A stretch of DNA of 5,711 nucleotides from a bacterium. Lineage in GTDB: Bacteria > Blakebacterota > Blakebacteria > Blakebacterales > Blakebacteraceae. The notes beneath the pieces were generated by a model, which was not told the DNA's origin, ran no database searches, and was given only the letters and a program-made list of their open reading frames with translations. The position numbers and the translations under genes were made by a program. Below, in pieces: positions 1 through 5,043 of this stretch. The stretch lies in assembly GCA_025774615.1 (NCBI GenBank), contig JALGVQ010000176.1, positions 1-5,711 of the forward strand. The letters are read 5' to 3'. The first letter of the stretch is position 1; the number at the start of each line of letters is the position of its first letter.

Positions 1-920
1 ATCAGCCGGGCCAGCGGCTTGAGACCATGCTCCGCGACATCCGACTCCAGACCGATAACCATGGCCGCCGCGCCATCTACAACGGCGCTGGCGTTGCCGG
101 CGGTGATGATCCCGCCCGGCTCGAACGCCGCCCGCAGGCGGGCCATCTTCTGCATCGAGACCCCATCGATGATGTGGGTGTCATGCTCCACCACGAGCCG
201 GCTTATGGTCCCGTTCCCTGCAACGGTGACCGGAACGATCTCCTCGGAGAACCATCCCTCATCACGGGCTTTCCGCGCGTTGACCTGGGAGTGGTATCCG
301 AATTCATCAGCCTCCTGCCGGGTGATCCCGTACCGTCGACCCAGTTCCTCAGCAGTATTGGCCATCGCCATCTGCGCTCCCGGATCGTAGAGGCCCATCA
401 GCAGGGAATCCTGCAGGTGGCTTCCGGCGGGCAGCTGGTGTACATCGACGGGACCGTATTTCTGAACCGCGCTTCCCACCTTTCTGCCGCGCCAGTTGTA
501 GAGGCAGAACGGGTTCTGCATGCTCTCGCTTCCACCGACCACGGTGAAGGGCCGCTCCCGGTCGTGTCTCACTCCGGCCAGCATCATCTCCGATCCCACA
601 GCGATCGCTTCAGCACCGCTGCCGCAGATACGCGCAACCGTGAGCGCCGGAACATCGTCTCCGAGCCCTCCCCTCCACCGCATACCCTGGGCTGCATAGA
701 TCGAATCGCGGTGTGAGTGCTGAGCCATCCCCATCACAACATGCCCGATCAACGAGGGGTCGACTTCGGTATGCTCCAGCGCCGAGGCCACCGCCATGCC
801 GCCAAGCTGGGTCGTGGAGAATTGAGAGAAGAGACCAGGGCTCGAGTTGTTCACCAGGATATCTGCCCTGGGCGTTCTGCGACCGCCGTCGAGGATGACG
901 ATTGGTGTATCCATTCCCAT
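1..920 (-). CDS. Thiolase (acetyl-CoA C-acyltransferase), 3' end outside window
   Basis: This reading frame is open from the ATG at 918-920 to the left edge, giving 306 complete codons; thiolases are usually about 390-400 aa, so the C-terminal quarter is missing. I translated it by hand. The nucleophilic cysteine is C99 in ICGSGAEAI, where thiolases carry their acyl-accepting Cys. GGSESM (129-134), a YGITRQEADEFGYHSQ segment (about 197-212) and TAGNASAVVDGAAAMV (273-288) are also typical thiolase blocks. The C-terminal catalytic His and second Cys motifs lie beyond the window. The enzyme cleaves a 3-oxoacyl-CoA with free CoA to acetyl-CoA and a shortened acyl-CoA; in this context 3-oxopimelyl-CoA or a similar dicarboxyl-CoA is a plausible substrate (inference). 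A GGAG six bases before ATG 920 favours that start over the ATG at 914. It begins 12 nt after the stop of the upstream fusion gene, so the two are co-transcribed. Confidence 0.93.
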   Translation of the reverse strand, partial: MGMDTPIVILDGGRRTPRADILVNNSSPGLFSQFSTTQLGGMAVASALEHTEVDPSLIGHVVMGMAQHSHRDSIYAAQGMRWRGGLGDDVPALTVARICGSGAEAIAVGSEMMLAGVRHDRERPFTVVGGSESMQNPFCLYNWRGRKVGSAVQKYGPVDVHQLPAGSHLQDSLLMGLYDPGAQMAMANTAEELGRRYGITRQEADEFGYHSQVNARKARDEGWFSEEIVPVTVAGNGTISRLVVEHDTHIIDGVSMQKMARLRAAFEPGGIITAGNASAVVDGAAAMVIGLESDVAEHGLKPLARL

Positions 921-926
921 GATCCA

Positions 927-932
927 CTCCGC
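927..932 (-). promoter_or_regulatory. Ribosome binding site of the thiolase gene
   Basis: On the minus strand CGGAG ends six bases before ATG 920. It sits inside the 12-nt gap after the TAG of the preceding gene, which supports translation of both from one mRNA and decides between ATG 920 and ATG 914. Confidence 0.6.
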
Positions 933-2900
933 CTATTCGTTCATGAAGACCGCCGGTACCCGGGGGCCGTTCTGGATGAAGTTCTTCATGCCGATGTCGT
1001 AGTCGATCGTCTGTCGGCATTTCCCGAAGGCCGCCGCCTCAACTTTCAGGCCATCGGTGAGCGATCTGATGAGTCCCTCCCTGATCGCTTCGACAAGTAT
1101 CGAATCGATCGTGAGTGACCGGTGCTCGATATCGATCGCGGGAAGTTCATCGGGCATGGTCATCGGCGCCGGGTCGACCGGTTCCAGGGTCAGCTCGCCG
1201 GCGATATGCCGGTTGATGAGAGCTCGGGCCGCGGCCAGGATGTCGTCGGCCGGTTCGCCTGTGGCCCAGCCCAGCCAGCAGGCTTCCTTCGCCCCTACCG
1301 GTTGACCGTTCCTCAGCATACCGAGGGCCGCTTCGAGACCGACCAGCCTGGGGAGTCTCTGCGTTCCTCCGTACCCGGGGATGATACCGAGATTCACCTC
1401 CGGCTGACCGAGCAGCAGCCGGTTGCCGACGACACGGGCATGACATGCCATCGCCAGCTCGGATCCTCCACCCAGAATGGGGCCATCGAGCGCGGCGACG
1501 ACCGGCTTCCGCAGCCCTGAAATGACATCGAGGACCTCATGCCCGCGCCGGCACTTGTCTATGGCCGCCTCGGGCGTCTCAAGAACCGCGAGTTCCATGA
1601 TGTCTGCACCTGCGATGGAACCGTCATAGCTTGTCAGCACCACTCCGCTGACGTCATCATCTGCTTCCAGCTCTTCGAAGATCGATCGCAGCTCCTGCAT
1701 CGTCCGCTCATTGAGCGCGTTCATCACCTCCGGGCGGCGGATCGTGACCGTCGCGATCCCCTCCTCCTTCTCCACGAGCAGATTTCTGAAAAAGGTGGGG
1801 AACTGCTTCTCTCTGATACTCTCCGGCACTTCAAAACCGGGATGGTCAGCGGCATAGGCCGTGCAGATCTCATGCACCCTGTCGACACCGTACTCCTCGA
1901 CCAGATCGAGCAGACCGCTCCTGAATCCGAGCGCGTTTTGTGACAACCAGTTGAAATCGGACAGATCACAGATCCCGTTATCCACCACGAACATGGTCCT
2001 GCCAAAGAGGACAGCCAATATCCGGTCGAGAACCTCCCGGCCGACCGTCTCATCAAAGTCGGGATTGCCGGGGGCATTCCGATCGTGCCACGGGGTGTTC
2101 GCCTGCTCATACAGGATCGCCGGTGGATCGAACCACTCACCTCCGGTATCGGCCTCTGCCATCAACACCTGACAATGCGCCGTCAGCAGGTTTCCCCCGG
2201 TCAGGTCGAGTACGTTGAACGGGCCCCCGCCACCGATGGCGGAGTTGACGATCTCGTCCACCTGTGCCGGTGTCGCCAGCCCTTCAGCAAAGATGCGCGC
2301 GGCCTCTGCGGTGTAATTGCAGAAGACATCATCAGCTGCGAAACAGGGTACATCGGCCGCGACGATGGGCACCTTCCCCAGTCTTCTCAGGGTCGCGATC
2401 ATCCGTTCACTCATCTGCTCATCACCTGAGAGGACCACCTCGATCGGCAGAGCCCGCCAGGCTGGAAAGAAAGGATGATTCACAAAGCAGCGGTCGGGGT
2501 GAACGGTTCCGGCAGCTATCACCGAGCGTGGTATCCCGGAAGTGGCGAAGCCGATCAGGCAGTCATCGCGAACGACACCTTCGAGGTCTTTCAGGATCGC
2601 CTGCTTGATGACAAGATCCTCGGTGGCCGCTTCAAGGACATAGTCGCAATCCGCCAGATCGTTCAGGTCGAGCGTTGAAACCAGCACCGTATTCATCCTG
2701 TCGACCCGCTTCTGGCTCAACTTCCCCCGGTCCAGCCCCTTGGCCATGTACCCGTTGATCCGGTCCATCCCGCCTGTCAGGGCATCCTCGCTGATATCGT
2801 GGAGGTAGAGCCGGTTCTCATCTGAGTCCGCCAGCGCGGAGATGAATCCGTAGGCCAGATCAGGCCCTATCGAACCGGAGCCGATTATTCCGACAATCAT
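933..2900 (-). CDS. Bifunctional 3-hydroxyacyl-CoA dehydrogenase / enoyl-CoA hydratase (HAD-ECH order)
   Basis: This 655-aa protein has two domains. Residues 1 to about 365 are an NAD-dependent 3-hydroxyacyl-CoA dehydrogenase: a Rossmann loop GSGSIG (7-12), an acidic LHD (33-35) at the end of beta-2, a TSG segment (S121), and the His-Glu dyad H142 and E154 with the usual 12-residue spacing. Residues about 372-655 are a crotonase: GADIME (431-436) for the oxyanion hole, GGGSELAMACHAR with E481, and GQPEVNLGIIPGYGGTQRL with E501. Both hydratase glutamates are present, so both activities look intact. The order is the reverse of FadB and the length matches the Metallosphaera-type crotonyl-CoA hydratase/3-hydroxybutyryl-CoA dehydrogenase; similar fusions occur in archaea and bacteria (from memory). 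It would hydrate 2-enoyl-CoA and oxidise the L-3-hydroxyacyl-CoA, here perhaps pimelyl-CoA derivatives. An open frame extends 35 codons upstream to 3005, but AAGGAG seven bases before ATG 2900 and the Rossmann start at MIVGIIGSG fix the start at 2900. Confidence 0.94.
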   Translation of the reverse strand: MIVGIIGSGSIGPDLAYGFISALADSDENRLYLHDISEDALTGGMDRINGYMAKGLDRGKLSQKRVDRMNTVLVSTLDLNDLADCDYVLEAATEDLVIKQAILKDLEGVVRDDCLIGFATSGIPRSVIAAGTVHPDRCFVNHPFFPAWRALPIEVVLSGDEQMSERMIATLRRLGKVPIVAADVPCFAADDVFCNYTAEAARIFAEGLATPAQVDEIVNSAIGGGGPFNVLDLTGGNLLTAHCQVLMAEADTGGEWFDPPAILYEQANTPWHDRNAPGNPDFDETVGREVLDRILAVLFGRTMFVVDNGICDLSDFNWLSQNALGFRSGLLDLVEEYGVDRVHEICTAYAADHPGFEVPESIREKQFPTFFRNLLVEKEEGIATVTIRRPEVMNALNERTMQELRSIFEELEADDDVSGVVLTSYDGSIAGADIMELAVLETPEAAIDKCRRGHEVLDVISGLRKPVVAALDGPILGGGSELAMACHARVVGNRLLLGQPEVNLGIIPGYGGTQRLPRLVGLEAALGMLRNGQPVGAKEACWLGWATGEPADDILAAARALINRHIAGELTLEPVDPAPMTMPDELPAIDIEHRSLTIDSILVEAIREGLIRSLTDGLKVEAAAFGKCRQTIDYDIGMKNFIQNGPRVPAVFMNE

Positions 2901-2907
2901 CAGGCAA

Positions 2908-2913
2908 CTCCTT
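2908..2913 (-). promoter_or_regulatory. Ribosome binding site of the dehydrogenase/hydratase fusion
   Basis: On the minus strand AAGGAG is followed by seven bases and then ATG 2900. This strong site decides the start, because the same frame is open for 35 further codons upstream that resemble no dehydrogenase N-terminus. Confidence 0.8.
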
Positions 2914-3036
2914 CTGCGATGGATGCAATCCCCTGCTCGACACCGACAGGGATGGTAACCAGTCCGTATCGCTCCTGCAATGGTGACAGAACGGCACCCG
3001 GACACATTGACGTCCGACAGGGATTGGGATTACGAT

Positions 3037-3065
3037 TCGTTATCGAACGTTTGTTCTAGTGTCAT
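3037..3065 (-). promoter_or_regulatory. Candidate promoter of the leftward operon
   Basis: Reading the minus strand, ATGACA (3065-3060, five of six matches to TTGACA) is followed by 17 bases and TAACGA (3042-3037); an overlapping alternative -10 is GATAAC (3044-3039) at a 15-base spacing. Both -10 candidates are weak. The support is position, the good -35 and the palindrome filling the spacer. It lies about 140 bases before the fusion gene start, so the leader would be long. Nothing here proves transcription. Confidence 0.33.
3043..3058. promoter_or_regulatory. Candidate TetR-family operator
   Basis: TCGAAC-GTTT-GTTCTA is an inverted repeat with five of six arm positions matching and a four-base centre. 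AAC/GTT-armed palindromes of about 16 bp are typical operators of TetR regulators of acyl-CoA metabolism. The site falls in the spacer of the candidate leftward promoter, where a bound repressor would exclude RNA polymerase. Four bases further left, TTCG-TTAT-CGAA (3036-3047) is an overlapping second small palindrome. That the TetR protein encoded at 3345 binds here is inference. Confidence 0.45.
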
Positions 3066-3069
3066 GTCA
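3056..3069 (+). repeat. CTARTGTCATGTCA motif, copy 1
   Basis: This 14-base motif matches the copy at 3217-3230 at 13 positions (G/A difference at the fourth). It contains two tandem TGTCA half-sites and is followed within three bases by the inverted half-site TGACA (3072-3076), giving the palindrome TGTCA-GG-TGACA at 3065-3076. Confidence 0.6.
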
Positions 3070-3194
3070 GGTGACAAACGTCGGTCTCGGAGTGACGCCG
3101 GGTCCGGCCTGCAAGGCGCGGCGACGAGGCATAGCGGTGGCTATGGCGAGAAGGCGGAACGTAGCAGGTCGGGATTCGGCACCGCTCGAATGCG

Positions 3195-3253
3195 ACGGTT
3201 GTTGCGTGACAGGGCACTAATGTCATGTCACGGTTGCTGCATGACAGGGCACT
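3195..3253 (+). repeat. Imperfect direct repeat, 24-base units at 35-base period
   Basis: Units 3195-3218 and 3230-3253 match at 22 of 24 positions and both end in TGACAGGGCACT. A 7-bp inverted pair, ATGCGAC (3190-3196) and GTCGCAT (3255-3261), frames the two units. No protein is encoded here, so the similarity reflects duplication or repeated binding sites. Confidence 0.7.
3217..3230 (+). repeat. CTARTGTCATGTCA motif, copy 2
   Basis: This is the second copy of the 14-base motif, 161 bases from the first and 115 bases before the regulator start. GTGACA (3206-3211) pairs with TGTCAC (3226-3231), and TGTCAT (3221-3226) pairs with ATGACA (3241-3246), so it lies between inverted half-sites on both sides. 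Confidence 0.6.
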
Positions 3254-3299
3254 GGTCGCATCCCGGCGGGTGCACCGGCAGGTATTCGGCACATTCAGA

Positions 3300-3327
3300 A
3301 GCCTGTCGAAGAAACTGACGACAGGCT
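3300..3327 (+). promoter_or_regulatory. 9-bp stem-loop in the leader of the TetR gene
   Basis: AGCCTGTCG and CGACAGGCT are perfect inverted arms around a 10-base loop, ending 17 bases before ATG 3345. There is no following U-run, so it is not a clear intrinsic terminator. It could be an autoregulatory operator, an mRNA structure affecting translation of the regulator, or a short repeat element. Confidence 0.55.
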
Positions 3328-3344
3328 CCTCCGGATCGGACGCC

Positions 3345-3977
3345 ATGGCTGAAATCAATACAGGCGAGAACAACAAGACCGGGACACGATCGGGTCCCAG
3401 ACTTGAACTGATCCTCACGTCGGCTGCCACACTGATGGCCCGTAATGGCTTCGGACAGACATCGATCCGGGATGTTGCCCGGGAAACCGGACTCAGCCTT
3501 GCCGGGATGTACTATTACTTCCAGAGTAAAGAGGACCTGCTCTACAAGATCCAGCACCGGACCTTTGCCTCCCTGCTCGAGGAACAGGAGGAGGTTGTCT
3601 CCGGGGGGAGGGACGCGAACGACCGGCTCGAACGCCTGATCCGCAACCACCTCTCCTTCTATACCCGGCACTTCAGTGAGATGAAGATCTGCACCTTCGA
3701 ACTCCACTCATTGACCGAAGACCGCTACCGGAACGTCGAAGAACTGCGGCGGCGATACTTCCGCATCGCTGCGGAGATCGTGGGTGAGATCATCGGCGGT
3801 GAAGGGGATTCCACAGAGAGAGAGGCTGAGGCACGCCACTACACCCTGTTCATCTTCGGTATGCTCAACTGGATATTCATGTGGTTCGACCCGGAGCGGG
3901 ACGCTCCGCTGGAGGACCTGAGTGACAGACTCATTCATCTCGCGCTGCATGGCCTGAGCGGATCTCGATCCGCATGA
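3345..3977 (+). CDS. TetR/AcrR-family transcriptional regulator
   Basis: This is a 210-aa protein of normal TetR length. Residues about 18-70 form the DNA-binding domain: a first helix (LELILTSAATLMARNGFGQ), then the helix-turn-helix TSIRDVARETGLSLAGMYYYF (39-59) and the KEDLL segment characteristic of the family. The C-terminal half is the ligand/dimer domain; HYTLFIFGMLNWIFMWF near its end resembles the NW...W pattern of TetR regulators of fatty acyl-CoA metabolism, so an acyl-CoA ligand is plausible (inference). Start choice: the frame is open to 3225, but the first 40 codons are non-family sequence lying in the repeat-rich region. ATG 3345 gives a normal N-terminus, although its ribosome site is weak (only GGA near 3338). 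It heads the rightward gene cluster and sits opposite the left operon, the usual place for a local repressor that controls itself and both arms. Confidence 0.92.
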   Translation: MAEINTGENNKTGTRSGPRLELILTSAATLMARNGFGQTSIRDVARETGLSLAGMYYYFQSKEDLLYKIQHRTFASLLEEQEEVVSGGRDANDRLERLIRNHLSFYTRHFSEMKICTFELHSLTEDRYRNVEELRRRYFRIAAEIVGEIIGGEGDSTEREAEARHYTLFIFGMLNWIFMWFDPERDAPLEDLSDRLIHLALHGLSGSRSA

Positions 3978-4013
3978 CACAAGGGCAGCGACCATCACAC
4001 CGGCACCATGGTC

Positions 4014-4022
4014 AGGAAAGGA
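4014..4022 (+). promoter_or_regulatory. Ribosome binding site of the BamA-like gene
   Basis: AGGAAAGGA ends nine bases before ATG 4032. It favours ATG 4032 over the in-frame ATG at 4008, which has no purine-rich site upstream and would place this sequence inside the coding region. Confidence 0.65.
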
Positions 4023-4031
4023 AATGCTGAC

Positions 4032-4991
4032 ATGACACTCTTCCCCTCGATACCAGCCGAAGAATTCGACTTTCAGGACATCCTCTATGAGAAGAAGGAT
4101 ATGGTCGCCACGATCACCCTCAATCGACCGCAGAACTACAATGCCTACGTCACCAATACCCTGAAGGAACTGATCACCGCTTTCACCGACTCCGCGAATG
4201 ACGATCAGGTCGGAGTGATCATCTACACCGGCGTCGGTGACAAGGCGTTCTGCACGGGAGGAGACGTCAAGGAATACGCCGAGGTCTACACTCAACAGCC
4301 TCGCGATTACTGGAAATACATGGGGCTCTTCTCAGGCTATATCGAGTCCATCATGAAGACCGGCAAGGTCACCATCGCCCGCCTGAACGGCATGGCGGTC
4401 GGCGGCGGCAACGAATCGCAGCTGGCCTGCGACCTTGCGGTGATGGCTGACGACACCTTCATCTCCCAGGTAGGCACCAGTGTGGGAAGCGTTGCCTGCG
4501 GTGGTGCCACACAGTGGCTGCCACTCCTGGTTGGTGACCGTCGTGCCCGCGAGATTCTTCTGCTCAATCAGCGTATCGACGCGCAGAAGGCGCTCGACTG
4601 GGGGCTCGTGAACAGAGTCGTACCGCGCGACCAGCTTGATGAAGCTGTTAATGAGATCGCTCAGATCGCCATCGACAAATTCCCCGAGTGCACCCGGTAT
4701 ACCAAGGCACAGATCAACTACTGGAAGGATCAGTCGTGGCATGGGACCATCGGGCACGCTCGTGACTGGCTGACTACTCACTTCACCTCCCTGGAACCGT
4801 ACGAGGGAATGACCGCATTCGTGGAAAAGCGGCCCGCGAGATATCGTGAACTGAGGGAGATGGCAGCCGAAGGGAAGAGCATCGAATTCCTGTGGGGACC
4901 GTACCGGCACACCTGTGGTGAGTGCGGCGCCAAGGGAATCCCGGCTGAATTCACCTGGTGCGGCGCCTGCGGAGCGAAGCTCGAAGAGTAA
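4032..4991 (+). CDS. BamA/BadI-like ring-opening acyl-CoA hydrolase (crotonase fold) with C-terminal zinc ribbon
   Basis: This is a 319-aa protein. Residues about 13-270 are a crotonase domain: ITLNRPQNYNAY (28-39), GDKAFCTGGDVKEYAEVY (69-86) for the oxyanion hole, and GGGNESQLACD (124-134) with E128. Where hydratases carry the second catalytic Glu (GQPE) it has QVGTSVGS (147-154), then GGATQWLPLLVG (157-168). These blocks recall 6-oxocyclohex-1-ene-1-carbonyl-CoA hydrolase (BamA/Oah), which opens the ring to 3-hydroxypimelyl-CoA. EGMTAFVEKR (258-267) recalls BadI and MenB. BamA proteins are about 375-380 aa with an insertion after the ...VVP strand that is absent here. The tail, CGECG (295-299) and CGACG (310-314), is a two-knuckle zinc ribbon (CxxC...CxxC). 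The Asp that BadI and MenB carry after GSV is Ala here. Related C-C hydrolase or lyase chemistry on another cyclic acyl-CoA is possible, so crotonase family is sure and exact substrate is not. It follows the TetR gene by 54 nt. Confidence 0.85.
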   Translation: MTLFPSIPAEEFDFQDILYEKKDMVATITLNRPQNYNAYVTNTLKELITAFTDSANDDQVGVIIYTGVGDKAFCTGGDVKEYAEVYTQQPRDYWKYMGLFSGYIESIMKTGKVTIARLNGMAVGGGNESQLACDLAVMADDTFISQVGTSVGSVACGGATQWLPLLVGDRRAREILLLNQRIDAQKALDWGLVNRVVPRDQLDEAVNEIAQIAIDKFPECTRYTKAQINYWKDQSWHGTIGHARDWLTTHFTSLEPYEGMTAFVEKRPARYRELREMAAEGKSIEFLWGPYRHTCGECGAKGIPAEFTWCGACGAKLEE

Positions 4992-5031
4992 CGAGTATCG
5001 CACGAAGAATATCGACCATCGCAAGGGAATC

Positions 5032-5036
5032 AGGAG
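5032..5036 (+). promoter_or_regulatory. Ribosome binding site of the Dch-like gene
   Basis: AGGAG ends seven bases before ATG 5044, within the 52-nt gap after the zinc-ribbon protein. It supports the start and independent translation on a shared mRNA. Confidence 0.75.
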
Positions 5037-5043
5037 TCTGAAC

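Larger units (their letters stand above)
2901..3344. other. Divergent intergenic regulatory region, repeat-rich, no gene seen
   Basis: These 444 bases separate the two divergent arms. No open frame inside has a family-like sequence or a good ribosome binding site. The region holds a TetR-type palindrome (3043-3058), a candidate leftward promoter, seven TGTCA/TGACA half-sites between 3060 and 3246, and four copies of GACAGGG (2945, 3016, 3208, 3243). It also holds a 22/24-matching direct repeat (3195-3218 and 3230-3253), small stem-loops at 3097-3108 and 3130-3145, and a 9-bp hairpin at 3300-3327. The length is more than two simple divergent promoters need, and the repeats suggest duplicated regulatory sites or the remains of a non-coding repeat element. 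Confidence 0.7.

Noticed and set aside
27-716. A 229-aa plus-strand open frame
   Set aside because: It lies opposite the thiolase, whose catalytic and structural motifs are clear; the plus-strand product has no family features.
2901-3005. A 35-residue N-terminal extension of the dehydrogenase/hydratase
   Set aside because: The Cys/Arg-rich extension is unlike the family. AAGGAG with a seven-base spacing and MIVGIIGSG directly after it place the start at 2900.
3097-3145. Intrinsic terminator at the small stem-loops 3097-3108 and 3130-3145
   Set aside because: The stems are only five and six base pairs without a T-run, and no gene ends here on either strand.
3060-3253. CRISPR array
   Set aside because: There are only two or three short imperfect units with no regular spacers and no cas genes; half-site operators explain them better.
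3225-3344. A 40-residue N-terminal extension of the TetR protein from ATG 3225
   Set aside because: The extension would translate the repeat region and the hairpin, and matches no TetR N-terminus; ATG 3345 gives the normal length.
4032-4991. Naphthoate synthase (MenB) or BadI
   Set aside because: The EGMTAFVEKR tail is shared, but the Asp that follows GS(F/V) in both families is Ala here, and the GDKAFCTGG...EYAEVY and GGAT...LPL blocks are closer to BamA.
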